Shown: positions 43,045 to 51,892 of the stretch, one piece after another
Numbering within the stretch: the first letter of the stretch is position 1
How the letters are laid out: each line of letters begins with the position of its first letter
NCBI RefSeq assembly: GCF_001426545.1
Contig: NZ_LMEZ01000001.1
Coordinates: forward strand, 1,459,873 to 1,523,872
Length of the DNA stretch: 64,000 nt
Reading direction: 5' to 3'
Source of the DNA: Mycobacterium sp. Root135
Lineage (GTDB): Bacteria > Actinomycetota > Actinomycetes > Mycobacteriales > Mycobacteriaceae
Program-made: the position numbers and the translations under genes
The notes under the pieces: generated by a model
What the model was told of the DNA's origin: nothing
Database searches by the model: none
The model's input: the letters and a program-made list of their open reading frames with translations, nothing else

Positions 43045-44063
43045 GGGTCTCTCCTGGCACGTCGGCGGACGAGATCGGTTCCCACCGCGACGACGATGAA
43101 GATCCCGACGAACAGGTCGGACAGCTGTGAGGGCCAACCCAACTGGGTGACACCCGATTTCACGGTCTGCACCAGGAGCGCACCCAGCACCGTCCCGAGC
43201 ACTGAACCGCGGCCGCCCATGATGGAAGTTCCGCCGATGACCACGGCGGCGATTACGGCGAGTTCCTGGCCCGACCCGACCGACTGGTCGAGGTTCGAGG
43301 TGCCCTTGGCCAATGTGAAGATCGACGCGAGGCCGACGAGGACGCCGGTGATCACGTAGGCGACGAGGATGCGGCGCTGCACCCGGATGCCGGCCAGTCG
43401 AGCGGCGACCGGATCGCCGCCGACACCGAAGAAGTGCCGGCCGCCCGGGGTATGCCGCAGGTACCACCAGGCGATGGCGGCCAAGATGACGGTGATCGCG
43501 AAACTGTGTGGGATGGCGAGTGTTCGGCCGTCGACTCCCCGCCCGAACCAGGCCAGCGTGTTGGGCATGCCGGAAATCGGTTGTGAGGCGAAGATCTGAA
43601 GGCCGATGAAGAGGAACAGATTCGCCGTGCCGAAGGTGATGATGATGGCGTGCACTCGGCCGTAGGCGATGAGGGCACCGTTGACCAGACCGAGGACGGC
43701 TCCGGTGCCGATCGCCACGACCAGGCACCACCACACGGGTAATGCGTGGTCCCGCATCAGTTTTCCGGTGATCACCGAGCAGACCATGATCGCGCCGCCG
43801 ACCGAGACGTCGATGCCGCCGGTGATGATGATGAACGTCATGCCGATGCCGATAAGCGCCACCGGCGCCATCTCGACGAGGAGCGGGACGATCGAGCCTG
43901 CGCTGAGGAATGCGGGGGTCGCGAAGGCCAGGCCGATCCACAGCACGACGATGACGGCTACCAGCGCGATCTCGGCGGGGGTCACCGGCGAGGGAAGCAC
44001 CCGCCCACGGGTCTTGAGGGGGGCGGCGGTCGGGTCGGCGTGGGGGTCGGTCGAGGTGGTCAC
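43041..44063 (-). CDS. Sugar ABC transporter permease (RhaP/RbsC-like)
   Basis: Membrane permease of 340 aa of the same BPD_transp_2 family as its partner. Key blocks are ITGGIDVSVGGAIMVCSV, NGALIAYGRVHAIIITFGTANLF, HFFGVGGDPVAARLAGIRV, and VIAAVVIGGTSIMGGRGSVLG. GTG start overlaps the ATPase stop (GTGA), and its own stop overlaps the next permease, showing a coupled operon. The second member of a permease pair in sugar ABC systems of the rhamnose, autoinducer-2 or polyol type. Confidence 0.93.
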   Translation of the reverse strand: MTTSTDPHADPTAAPLKTRGRVLPSPVTPAEIALVAVIVVLWIGLAFATPAFLSAGSIVPLLVEMAPVALIGIGMTFIIITGGIDVSVGGAIMVCSVITGKLMRDHALPVWWCLVVAIGTGAVLGLVNGALIAYGRVHAIIITFGTANLFLFIGLQIFASQPISGMPNTLAWFGRGVDGRTLAIPHSFAITVILAAIAWWYLRHTPGGRHFFGVGGDPVAARLAGIRVQRRILVAYVITGVLVGLASIFTLAKGTSNLDQSVGSGQELAVIAAVVIGGTSIMGGRGSVLGTVLGALLVQTVKSGVTQLGWPSQLSDLFVGIFIVVAVGTDLVRRRARRDP

Positions 44064-45571
44064 GCGGTGGCCGTCCCTTCGCGGTCGCCTGCGGCTGCGG
44101 CCAGGACGTCGACCTGCTTGGCGTCCGGACCGAACTCCGCGGCAATGGAACCCGTGCGCACCACCAGCAGTCGGTCGGCGATGCGCAGCGCCTCCTGCAG
44201 ATCGGAGGTGACGACGAGAACCGCGGTGCCGTTGTCGGCGAGATCGGTGATGATGCGGTGGATCTCCTCCTTGGCCCCGATGTCGACACCCTGGGTGGGC
44301 TCGGCCAACAGCAGCAGCTTGGGCCGTTCGACCAGTTGTCGGGCCAGCATCACCTTCTGCGCGTTGCCACCCGAGAGGTCTCCGACGTTCTGGTTCTCGT
44401 CCGAAGCGCGAACCGCGAGCCGCTTCATCAGGTCCTTGACCGTGGTGCGTTCACGACGTCGGTCGACGAACGCCTTGCCCCACGAAAAGCGTTGCAGGTG
44501 ACCGATCGACACGTTGAACGCGATGGACTGGAAGGAGAACATCCCCTCGGTCTTGCGGTTGGCCGGCAGCAGCGCGATTCCCGCCTCGGCCGCCTCGCGC
44601 GGTGACTTGGGCGCCACCGCACGACCTTCGATCACGATGTCGCCCGCGCTGGCCTTGTCCAGTCCGTAGATGCACGCGGCGATCTCGGCGACGCCGGAGC
44701 CCACCAGCCCGTACAGGCCGAGGATCTCGCCGGACCGCAGTTGCAGGCTCACGTCGTGAAAGGCCCCGGCTCGCGCGAGGGACTTCAACTCGAGGACGGG
44801 TTCGCCCCGAGGCACGGTTCTGGGACCTGCGTGATCTGAAAGAGCTTCTCCCACCATCAGTTCGGCGATGCGCCGCACTGACATGTCCTGGATGGGATGG
44901 GTGCCGATGGTGCTGCCGTCGCGCATCACGGTGACCTGGTCGGCGATCTTGACGATCTCGTCGAGCCGGTGCGAGATGTAGATGATCGCCACGCCGTCGG
45001 CGGCGAGTCGCCGGATGATCTCGAACAGCACGTCGATCTCGGCGTCGGTCAGAATGGCCGACGGTTCGTCGAGAATGAGAACACCGCACTTGCCCGCCAA
45101 CGCCTTCGCGATGGACACCTGCTGCTGGGTGGCCACCGAGAGGTTGCCGACGACGGCGGTCGAGAGCTTGGCGGGTAAGCCGAGCGCCTCGAGCAGGTTG
45201 ACGACCTTCTCGTTCTGGGCCGCCCAGTCGACCCGGCCACGGGTGACCATCTCGCGGCCCATGAACACGTTCTCCGCGACGGTGAGTTCGCTGAACAGTT
45301 GGGGCTCTTGGTACACCGTCGCGATGCCCAGTGCGATCGCGTCGTTGGTGGACGCGATCGTCACCGCCTCACCGTCGTAGGTGACGGAGCCGGCGTCGGG
45401 CATCGTGGCGCCGGAGATGATCTTGATCAGCGTGGACTTGCCTGCGCCGTTCTCCCCCACCAGGGCGTGAATCTGGCCGGCCTGGACCTCGAAGTCCGCG
45501 TGCCTGATGGCCTTGACCGCACCGTAGCTCTTGACCACCCCGGTGAGGCTCAGTCGCGACTCCTGCGACAT
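44060..45571 (-). CDS. Sugar ABC transporter ATP-binding protein, two ATPase domains
   Basis: Tandem ABC ATPase of 503 aa (RbsA/RhaT type) energising sugar import. First domain: Walker A GENGAGKST, signature LSVATQQQVSIAKALAG, Walker B VLILDEPSA. Second domain has the degenerate Walker A usual here (GLVGSGVAE), signature LSGGNAQKVMLARQLV and LLLLAEPTQGVD. ATG 45571 sits behind GGGAGG; a TTG one codon upstream is also possible. Follows the binding protein after 30 bases. Confidence 0.94.
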   Translation of the reverse strand: MSQESRLSLTGVVKSYGAVKAIRHADFEVQAGQIHALVGENGAGKSTLIKIISGATMPDAGSVTYDGEAVTIASTNDAIALGIATVYQEPQLFSELTVAENVFMGREMVTRGRVDWAAQNEKVVNLLEALGLPAKLSTAVVGNLSVATQQQVSIAKALAGKCGVLILDEPSAILTDAEIDVLFEIIRRLAADGVAIIYISHRLDEIVKIADQVTVMRDGSTIGTHPIQDMSVRRIAELMVGEALSDHAGPRTVPRGEPVLELKSLARAGAFHDVSLQLRSGEILGLYGLVGSGVAEIAACIYGLDKASAGDIVIEGRAVAPKSPREAAEAGIALLPANRKTEGMFSFQSIAFNVSIGHLQRFSWGKAFVDRRRERTTVKDLMKRLAVRASDENQNVGDLSGGNAQKVMLARQLVERPKLLLLAEPTQGVDIGAKEEIHRIITDLADNGTAVLVVTSDLQEALRIADRLLVVRTGSIAAEFGPDAKQVDVLAAAAGDREGTATA

Positions 45572-45601
45572 CAACGCCTCCCGGGGGCGAGGATCGGCAG
45601 G

Positions 45602-46654
45602 TCAGTAATCGAACTGACCGACGTTCTCGGTGGTGATCAGCAGCGGCTCACCCAGCACGAGGGTCTTGCTGGCCTCGTCCCACTTGACGTCGGTCATCTG
45701 GTCGTTGACCTTGTTGTCGGCCTCGAAGGTCTTGCCGCTGGCGAGCTGCTGGCCGGCCCATGCGGTCAGGTAGCCCAGGTTTGCCACGTTCCACAGAATC
45801 GAACCGGACGAGGACTTGTCCGCGAGGTACGGCGCCATCGACTTCGGTGTGCCGATTCCGACGGAGAAGACCTGACCGATCTTGCCGGCGTCCTTGACCG
45901 CCTGCGCCACACCGACGGCGGAGGTGGTGCACTGCCCGAGCAGACCCTTGAGGTCGGGGTGTGCGCTCATCAGGTCGGTGGCCATCTGCGTTCCCTTGGC
46001 CTGATCCTCACCCGAGTACACGACGTCGACCAGTTCGGCTTCGGGGTACTTGGCCGAGACGTAGGCCTTCTCGGCGGCGATCCAGGAGTTCAGGTTCTCG
46101 GCCGTCTCGCCGCAGGACACGATGGCCCACTTGCCCTTTCCGCCCATCGCCGTCATCAGCGTCTCAGCGGTCTTGTTGCCGATGCCCTCGGCGGTGGCCT
46201 GGTTGACGAAGGCCTCGCGCACCGAGTTGGGCGCGTCGGTGTCGGCGGTCATGACCTTGATGCCGGCATCTTGGGCCTGCTTCATCAGCGGTGCCATCGA
46301 GTCGGGGTCGTTCGGTGCGACGACGAGGACGTCGACCTTCTGCTGAATGAAGGACCGGACGATCTGTGCCTGGGCGGCGGCGTCGGCCGACGTGGGGCCC
46401 TGGTACAGCCATTCGATGTTGCCCAAGTCGGCGGCGGCTTGCTTGGCACCGGTGTCCATCGCCTCGAAGTAGGGCGATCCCTGCAGCTTGGGTACGAAGG
46501 CGACCTTGACCTTGTCACCGGAGGCGGCCTGCGACGAGCTGCCGCCACCCGTTGCCGGCGCCGGCTCGTCGTTCTTCTTCGTACAACCGCCGGTGACCAT
46601 CGCCATGGCCAAGGCCACGCTGATCACTCCGACGAAACGCTGGGAAATCGGCAT
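45602..46654 (-). CDS. Periplasmic-type sugar-binding lipoprotein of the ABC transporter
   Basis: Exported Periplas_BP_4 binding protein of 350 aa (RhaS/LsrB-like). Signal peptide with lipobox MVTGGC then KKNDEPAP linker; core from about 50: KVKVAFVPKLQGSPYFEAMD, then VLVVAPNDPDSMAPLMKQAQD and KVMTADTDAPNSVREAFVNQ. ATG 46654 starts right at the signal. First gene of binding protein-ATPase-permease-permease-SDR. It diverges from the regulator pair across a 210-bp spacer with candidate operators. Ligand not determined; rhamnose, erythritol/threitol or similar are candidates. Confidence 0.94.
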   Translation of the reverse strand: MPISQRFVGVISVALAMAMVTGGCTKKNDEPAPATGGGSSSQAASGDKVKVAFVPKLQGSPYFEAMDTGAKQAAADLGNIEWLYQGPTSADAAAQAQIVRSFIQQKVDVLVVAPNDPDSMAPLMKQAQDAGIKVMTADTDAPNSVREAFVNQATAEGIGNKTAETLMTAMGGKGKWAIVSCGETAENLNSWIAAEKAYVSAKYPEAELVDVVYSGEDQAKGTQMATDLMSAHPDLKGLLGQCTTSAVGVAQAVKDAGKIGQVFSVGIGTPKSMAPYLADKSSSGSILWNVANLGYLTAWAGQQLASGKTFEADNKVNDQMTDVKWDEASKTLVLGEPLLITTENVGQFDY

Positions 46655-46725
46655 CGACTCATCCTTCGGCCTGGGGCGAGAACCACCTCGCCCGAGACCT
46701 ACCCGGGCAGGCGAACACCGGCGCC

Positions 46726-46761
46726 GTTTCATATATCGAACTCAGCGTCGAGTGATGAAAC
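46726..46761. promoter_or_regulatory. Inverted repeat GTTTCAT-N22-ATGAAAC, candidate operator
   Basis: Two perfect 7-base inverted half-sites (46726-46732 and 46755-46761) with 29 bp between corresponding positions, close to three helical turns. They are in the divergent spacer, 72 bases upstream of the binding-protein start. Placement suits a dimeric or tetrameric regulator such as the adjacent HTH proteins. Inference from symmetry only. Confidence 0.45.
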
Positions 46762-46785
46762 ACACACTAAGCACCGCCTCGTGGC

Positions 46786-46797
46786 GTTGTCAACAAC
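46786..46797. promoter_or_regulatory. Short palindrome GTTGT-CA-ACAAC in the divergent spacer
   Basis: A 12-base dyad between the ABC operon and the regulator gene, 68 bases upstream of the regulator start. It may be a second operator. Such short dyads also occur by chance. Confidence 0.3.
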
Positions 46798-46864
46798 TTC
46801 CCAGCAGCGCAGCCGCATCGTGATTTGCGGTCTTCGCCAGTGCCACATCGCTTATGGTGAGCCG

Positions 46865-47950
46865 ATGGCGGAGCCAGGACGCGTGCCCGCGTTGGCCCGT
46901 GCCGCGGTCGTCCTCCAAGCAATCAGCGACATGGGTCAACCGATGACGCTTGCCGACTTGGCGTCCCGGACGGGGTTCCCCAAGAGCAGCGTGATGGGCA
47001 TCTGCCATGCCCTGACTCATGAGGCCCTGCTGGTGCGTGGCGTCGACGGCACCTACGCGCTGGGTCCCCATCTGTTCGAATTGGCGTCGGCGGCGCGGGC
47101 GCACAGTTGGCCCATCCACGACATCGGGTTCAGCTATCCGGTCGACGAGAGTTTCTTCCTCGCCGAGATAGACGCCCTGCACACCGAGGCCGACCGGCTC
47201 GGCGCGCGGCTCCACGTGCACACCGCGAAGGAGAGCACGGCCAACCAGTCGCAGCGGATCCTCGACTTCGTCAGCGCCGGTGTGGATTTGGTACTCATCG
47301 AGCCGGTGGCCACCGACGGCCTCGAGGAGGCGTGCGCGCAGGCCCGCGCGGCGCGCATCCCCGTGGTGGCCCTCGGGTCGGCGGTCAGGGGCGCGGACGC
47401 CGTCGTGGCGACCGACAACACCAAGGCGGGCTTCCTCGCCGGGTCCGCCCTGGCGACCGCCCTCGACGGGCGGGGCCGCGTGGCCGTGGTCGGCGGGATA
47501 TCGATCACCGCCAACTCCGACCGCATCGCCGGCTTCCTCGCCGCCGTCGGGCAACATCCCGGAATCGACGTGGTGGCAACGAGTTACGGCGAGCTGGATG
47601 CCAGGTCGGGCCGACGAGCCGCGAAGGAGATCCTGGCTGCCCACGCCACGGTCGACGGCTTCTTCGCGGCCAACGACCAGATCGCCATCGGCATCTCGGG
47701 CGTGCTGCGCGGTCGCAAGCTGTCCGTGCCGATCGTCGGGGTCGACGGAGCCAAGGGGGCCATCGACGAAATCCGCTCGGGCGGACCGATCATCGCCACC
47801 GCCACCCAGGATCCGCCTGCGTTGGTGCGGACCGCGATGGACATCGGCGTCGCGCTGCACAGTGGGGCGCACGTCGCCAGGAGGTCGCGCTACCTCGCGC
47901 CGAAGTTGATCGACGCGCACAACGTCGAGAGGTACCAACCGTGGGGATAG
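46865..47950 (+). CDS. Chimeric regulator: IclR-type HTH fused to a sugar-binding-protein domain
   Basis: Predicted transcription factor of 361 aa. Residues about 1-75 read like an IclR winged HTH (PALARAAVVLQAISDMGQPM, then TLADLASRTGFPKSSVMGICHALTHEALL). Residues about 85-340 read like a Periplas_BP_4/RbsB-type sensor (FFLAEIDALHTEADRLGARL, LILFV-like LVLIEPVATDGLEEACAQAR, FFAANDQIAIGISGVLRG, VPIVGVDGAKGAIDEIR) rather than the IclR effector domain. There is no signal peptide. It diverges from an ABC operon whose binding protein is in the same fold family, so the two may bind the same sugar. The last 10 bases overlap the next gene. Confidence 0.85.
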   Translation: MAEPGRVPALARAAVVLQAISDMGQPMTLADLASRTGFPKSSVMGICHALTHEALLVRGVDGTYALGPHLFELASAARAHSWPIHDIGFSYPVDESFFLAEIDALHTEADRLGARLHVHTAKESTANQSQRILDFVSAGVDLVLIEPVATDGLEEACAQARAARIPVVALGSAVRGADAVVATDNTKAGFLAGSALATALDGRGRVAVVGGISITANSDRIAGFLAAVGQHPGIDVVATSYGELDARSGRRAAKEILAAHATVDGFFAANDQIAIGISGVLRGRKLSVPIVGVDGAKGAIDEIRSGGPIIATATQDPPALVRTAMDIGVALHSGAHVARRSRYLAPKLIDAHNVERYQPWG

Positions 47951-48636
47951 ACGGTTCACGGACCCCGGCGGTACACCGGGGCGCCCGCATCCTCGACGCC
48001 GTCTCCTCGGGCGCCGCCACCACCCCCGCGGCGTTGATCGGATTGCTCGGCCTGCCGAAGAGTTCGATCGCCGATCTGCTGAGCACCCTGGAGGAGGTGG
48101 GCTTCGTCGCCCGAGGAGCCGACGGCGACCTTCACATGGGTAAGCGGTGGTCGGACCTCTCCGATCCCAATGCCCTCGCGCACAACCTCTTTCGCGCCTG
48201 TGCCACCCCGGATCTCGACGGGCACACGATCTCACTGGTGCGACTGTTCGGCAATCAGGTCGTCTTCGTCGACGTCCATCTCGGACGGCTGCCGCTGCCG
48301 TTGACGCCGCGGCCGGGGCAACGCGCCCCTGCCGCGAGCTGTGCCGGTGCGGCCGCCATCCTCTCGGCGATGTCACCCGAGGGGGCGACCGACGCCGTGT
48401 CCGCAGCGGCAGCCCATCTCGGCTTGACCGACGGCGACGTCGAGCGCTGCCTACAGTTGCGACACCGCCACCGCCGAAAGGTCTACGAGTCGCAGTCCCC
48501 TCAGATGGGGCGGCAGCTCGCCTGTTCGGTGCCCGGCACCGGGTTTGCGCTGACGCTGCACGTGCCCGACCGCTGGCCCGAACCGTCGACGCTGAAGGCT
48601 GCCCGAGCGCTCAACGCCGCGACGAACGCCTACTGA
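47941..48636 (+). CDS. IclR-family transcriptional regulator
   Basis: Regulator of 231 aa. N-terminal HTH: ARILDAVSSGAATTPAALIG, then LLGLPKSSIADLLSTLEEVGF. The C-terminal part (about 85-225) looks like a shortened IclR effector domain (DGHTISLVRLFGNQVVFVDV, SCAGAAAILSAMSPE). GTG 47941 overlaps the 3' end of the chimeric regulator, so both are translated from one message. The usual IclR length is about 250. Two HTH proteins in tandem next to one transport operon suggest joint or hierarchical control. Confidence 0.85.
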   Translation: MGIDGSRTPAVHRGARILDAVSSGAATTPAALIGLLGLPKSSIADLLSTLEEVGFVARGADGDLHMGKRWSDLSDPNALAHNLFRACATPDLDGHTISLVRLFGNQVVFVDVHLGRLPLPLTPRPGQRAPAASCAGAAAILSAMSPEGATDAVSAAAAHLGLTDGDVERCLQLRHRHRRKVYESQSPQMGRQLACSVPGTGFALTLHVPDRWPEPSTLKAARALNAATNAY

Positions 48637-48694
48637 CGCGCGATCGAGCGGTGGCCCGTAGTGATCTTGGCCGCTCCCCGATAGCGTCCATTCC

Positions 48695-48817
48695 ATGCGA
48701 ATGGCACTGGTGGCGCTCATCGCGTCGATGACCTTGGTCGCGTGTGGCGACGGCTCCGGCGGTGGGATCACGACCACGACCGAGCAGATGCCCACCACCA
48801 CGACGACGTCGTCGTGA
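48695..48817 (+). CDS. 40-aa lipoprotein with Thr-rich tail
   Basis: Very short gene. MRMALVALIASMTLVACGDG is a complete lipoprotein signal with lipobox LVAC (Cys17), followed by a 23-residue Gly then Thr-rich tail ending TTTTTSS. The mature anchored peptide would be only 24 residues. No strong ribosome site is seen at the ATG; a second ATG two codons later is possible. It lies between the IclR gene and a convergent SDR gene. Function is unknown. Confidence 0.6.
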   Translation: MRMALVALIASMTLVACGDGSGGGITTTTEQMPTTTTTSS

Positions 48818-48849
48818 CGGCTCGTTGACGACCAGGCGCAGGACAACCC

Positions 48850-49674
48850 CTACTGCGCGAGGTATCCCCCGTCGACCGGCAACACGGCGCCGGTGATGAA
48901 GGAGGCCTCGTCGGAGGCGAGAAAGACGATGGCGCTTGCCACTTCGCCCGGTTCGCCGAGGCGGCCCATCGGGTGCATGGCTTCGATCTCCGCGAGGTAC
49001 TCCGCGCCGCCGGGCAGCTCCGGGATGCGCTTGACCGCGTCGGTCCGGATCGTGCCAGGGGCGACGGCGTTGACCCTGATTCCTCGGTCGGCCCACTCGA
49101 CGGCCAGGTGCTTGGTCAGGCCGGTGGCGATGAACTTGGCAGGCCCGTAGGCGGCTTGGCGCTTCTGCCCCGCCAGACCGGAGATCGACGAGAGGCAGAC
49201 GATGGCACCGCTGCCGGTCCGCAGCATGGCCTCGATTGCGTACTTACAGGTGAGGAACATGCCGCGGCCGTCGACGGCCATCACCTGGTCCCAGTCGGCG
49301 GCGGTCATCTCCATCACGTCGCCGAGCGGGATGACGCCGGCGTTGGCCACCAGCACGTCGAGCCGTCCGAAGCGGTCCGTCGCCGCCCCGATCATTCGCC
49401 GCGCGTCGTCCTCGACCGAGACGTCGCCGACGACGGTCTCGACCTCGACACCGGCGTTGCGCAGTTCGTCGGCCAGCGCGAGAAGCGGGTCGCCCTGGAT
49501 GTCGGTCAGGGTCAGCCGCGCGCCCTCGTGGGCGAACAGCTCGGCGGTCGCCCGACCGATGCCGAACGCTGCGCCGGTGATCACGGCGGACTTCCCACTG
49601 AGGCGGCCTTGTCGTCGTGTCACGGGGTGTCCCATCGCGGTCGGTCCATCGCTGGTCGCGTTGGGGTACGCCAT
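48850..49674 (-). CDS. SDR-family oxidoreductase
   Basis: Short-chain dehydrogenase of 274 aa. TGAAFGIGRATAELFA binds the cofactor; NAG at about 105; catalytic Ser in LSSISGLAG and YGPAK for Tyr/Lys; VLPVDGGYLAQ C-terminus. Start could be ATG 49674 (MAYPNATSD) or the later ATG/GTG near 49635, since the fold begins after about residue 20. The open frame continuing further upstream through the FUSC gene is antisense and not coding. Divergent from the FUSC gene. Substrate is unknown. Confidence 0.9.
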   Translation of the reverse strand: MAYPNATSDGPTAMGHPVTRRQGRLSGKSAVITGAAFGIGRATAELFAHEGARLTLTDIQGDPLLALADELRNAGVEVETVVGDVSVEDDARRMIGAATDRFGRLDVLVANAGVIPLGDVMEMTAADWDQVMAVDGRGMFLTCKYAIEAMLRTGSGAIVCLSSISGLAGQKRQAAYGPAKFIATGLTKHLAVEWADRGIRVNAVAPGTIRTDAVKRIPELPGGAEYLAEIEAMHPMGRLGEPGEVASAIVFLASDEASFITGAVLPVDGGYLAQ

Positions 49675-49749
49675 CGTGTCACCGCAGGCCCGCGGTGTCC
49701 GTGCTTTGCCCCTCGCACTATGAACAGGTGCGTGCCGCACAATCGACCG

Positions 49750-51822
49750 ATGCACCTGATGGCTGTTCGAGGCGCCGTCAGGAGATTGCTGGTCGACTCC
49801 GATCCCGGTCGCCTGCGGTTCCGCAGCGCCGCGACGACCACACTGGCGCTCGTCCTGGCCCTTAGCGCGTCCTACGGATTCATCACTCTCGCCGGCCAGC
49901 CGATCACGGTGGCCATGCTCGGCACGATCGTGGCGATGCAGTCCGCGGCCGCGGTCAAGGACCGTCAGCAGCACAGCCGGGTGGTCACCACGCTGCTGCT
50001 CTTCTTCCCGGCCGTGGCCGCCGTGTCGCTGGCGGCGACGTTGAGCCACTTCGGCAAGGTGGCCGACGTCGGCTTCATCACCGTCCTCTTCGGCGCGGTA
50101 TGGGTCCGCCGCTTCGGACCCCGCGGCAACGCCCTGGGAATGGTCGCGTTCATCTCGTACTTCTTCGCGCTGTTCCTGCGCGCCACGCCGAGTCAGATTC
50201 CGGTGCTCGCCGTCGCGATCGCGATTGGCATCGGATCCACCCTGCTGGTGCGCACGCTGATCCTGCCGGACCGGCCGGCCGTCGAGGTGCGCCGTCTGGT
50301 GCGGGCGCTGCGCGGCGCGTCGACGGCGGTGCTGGACGTCGCCACCGACCGCGACGAGTTCGACCTCGTGGTGCTGCGCCGCCGGTTGGACCGCCTGGGT
50401 GAGACCGCGCTGATGATCGACGACTGGCTCGACCGTCACGACGCCGCCCAGTCGCTGAACGTCACCAGTGACGATCTGGCCCTGAAGGTGTTCGACGCGC
50501 AGATCGCCATGGAACAACTGGCGAGCATGCTGTGGTCGCTTGGCCCCGCCAGCTCGTGGCCCCGCGGCCTCCAGGACGCGGTCGCCGCCGTGCGGGTGTG
50601 CCTCTGGACCCACCCCTCCGAGGAGCAACTCCGGGCCGCCCGCAAGAGTGCGGCGGCCGCGTCGGACCGCGCCGACCTGTCGGGCACCGAAGGCATCGCG
50701 ACCGTCGTGGCCTTCCGCGTCGCCCAGGCGCACCTGGCGCTGCACCACATCACCACCAACGCGCTCGGCGCCTCCGACCCCGTCGAACCCGAGCCCGAGA
50801 CACCGGACGACGACGCCGACACCGGGCTCAACCCCAGCACCAAGGCGGCCATCCAGGTCGCGGTGGCCACCAGCGCGGCGACCATCCTCGGTGAACTGGT
50901 CTCCCCCGATCGGTGGTACTGGGCGGTGCTGACAGCGTTCCTGGTGTTCACCGGGGTGTCGACGCGCGGTGAGATCCTGACCCGCGTCGGGCACCGCATC
51001 GTGGGCACCATCGCCGGCGTCGTGGCGGGCGTCCTGCTTGCCACCCTGGTCGGGCACCACCCGCTGGTGCAGATGCTGCTGCTGGTGACGTGCGTGTTCT
51101 GCGCGTTCTACCTCGTCACGGTGGCCTATGCGTGGTTGACGTTCTTCGTCACCGTGCTGTTGGCGATGCTGTACGGACTGCTCGGCGACTTCAGCGTCGA
51201 AGTGTTGGAGTTGCGCATCGCCGAGACCGCGGTCGGCGGCGTGGTCGGCATCGCGTCCGCGTACTTCATCTTCTCCACCGGCACGCGCTCCACATTCGTG
51301 GAGAAGGTCGACGACTACCTGCACAAGATGACCGACCTGATCGACGTGGCGATCGCGTCGGTGGCGGCCCCCGGCGGCGACACCGACCTGGTTGCCGAGA
51401 CCCGACGGCTCGACAACGCGCTGCAGGCCGTCGTCACGGCGGGCAAGCCGCTGCAGATGGGACCCGCCGTACGCAGCCGGCGCGGCGTCCAACGCCTGCT
51501 GCGCGGGCTGCAGGTGAGCAACCGCTCGGCCCATGCGCTGGCCCGAGCGGGCGTCAACGCGGCCCGGGCCGACGCCGACACCACTCCTCCCGAGGCGACG
51601 GTGGCCGCGCTGCACGAGGCCGCCGCGCACGTCTGCGACACCATCGACTCGGTGAAGCGGGTGGTCGACGGCGCCGGAGTCGAGCGCACGGAGAAGTCGA
51701 CCAACGCGGTGGTCCTGAGCGTGGCGGGCACGGCGGACGTCCCGCCGGGACCGGTCCGTGGCGCCATCCGGGCGCTGAGCAACCTCGACCGCGCCCTGCT
51801 CGAGGTGACGGCGCGGGTGTGA
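49750..51822 (+). CDS. FUSC-family inner membrane protein
   Basis: Integral membrane protein of 690 aa of the fusaric-acid-resistance/aromatic-acid exporter type. It has two membrane blocks, about 25-170 (LALVLALSASYGFITLAGQP and FITVLFGAVWVRRFGP) and about 375-515 (YWAVLTAFLVFTG, then GVVAGVLLATLVGHHPLVQM), separated by and followed by long helical cytoplasmic regions. ATG 49750 is the likely start; a much longer open frame upstream overlaps the SDR gene. It is next to pobA, so efflux of aromatic acids is a reasonable inference. Confidence 0.9.
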   Translation: MHLMAVRGAVRRLLVDSDPGRLRFRSAATTTLALVLALSASYGFITLAGQPITVAMLGTIVAMQSAAAVKDRQQHSRVVTTLLLFFPAVAAVSLAATLSHFGKVADVGFITVLFGAVWVRRFGPRGNALGMVAFISYFFALFLRATPSQIPVLAVAIAIGIGSTLLVRTLILPDRPAVEVRRLVRALRGASTAVLDVATDRDEFDLVVLRRRLDRLGETALMIDDWLDRHDAAQSLNVTSDDLALKVFDAQIAMEQLASMLWSLGPASSWPRGLQDAVAAVRVCLWTHPSEEQLRAARKSAAAASDRADLSGTEGIATVVAFRVAQAHLALHHITTNALGASDPVEPEPETPDDDADTGLNPSTKAAIQVAVATSAATILGELVSPDRWYWAVLTAFLVFTGVSTRGEILTRVGHRIVGTIAGVVAGVLLATLVGHHPLVQMLLLVTCVFCAFYLVTVAYAWLTFFVTVLLAMLYGLLGDFSVEVLELRIAETAVGGVVGIASAYFIFSTGTRSTFVEKVDDYLHKMTDLIDVAIASVAAPGGDTDLVAETRRLDNALQAVVTAGKPLQMGPAVRSRRGVQRLLRGLQVSNRSAHALARAGVNAARADADTTPPEATVAALHEAAAHVCDTIDSVKRVVDGAGVERTEKSTNAVVLSVAGTADVPPGPVRGAIRALSNLDRALLEVTARV

Positions 51823-51892
51823 CGGGCCAGCGTCGACCTGGGGGCGCTTCGCCTGGCACCGTCCCGGGTAGTCACGTCGAAACGGAGGCGCC

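Noticed and set aside
45299..46864. Upstream extension of the chimeric regulator frame
   Set aside because: It would run antisense through the ABC ATPase and binding-protein genes. The HTH starts just after ATG 46865.
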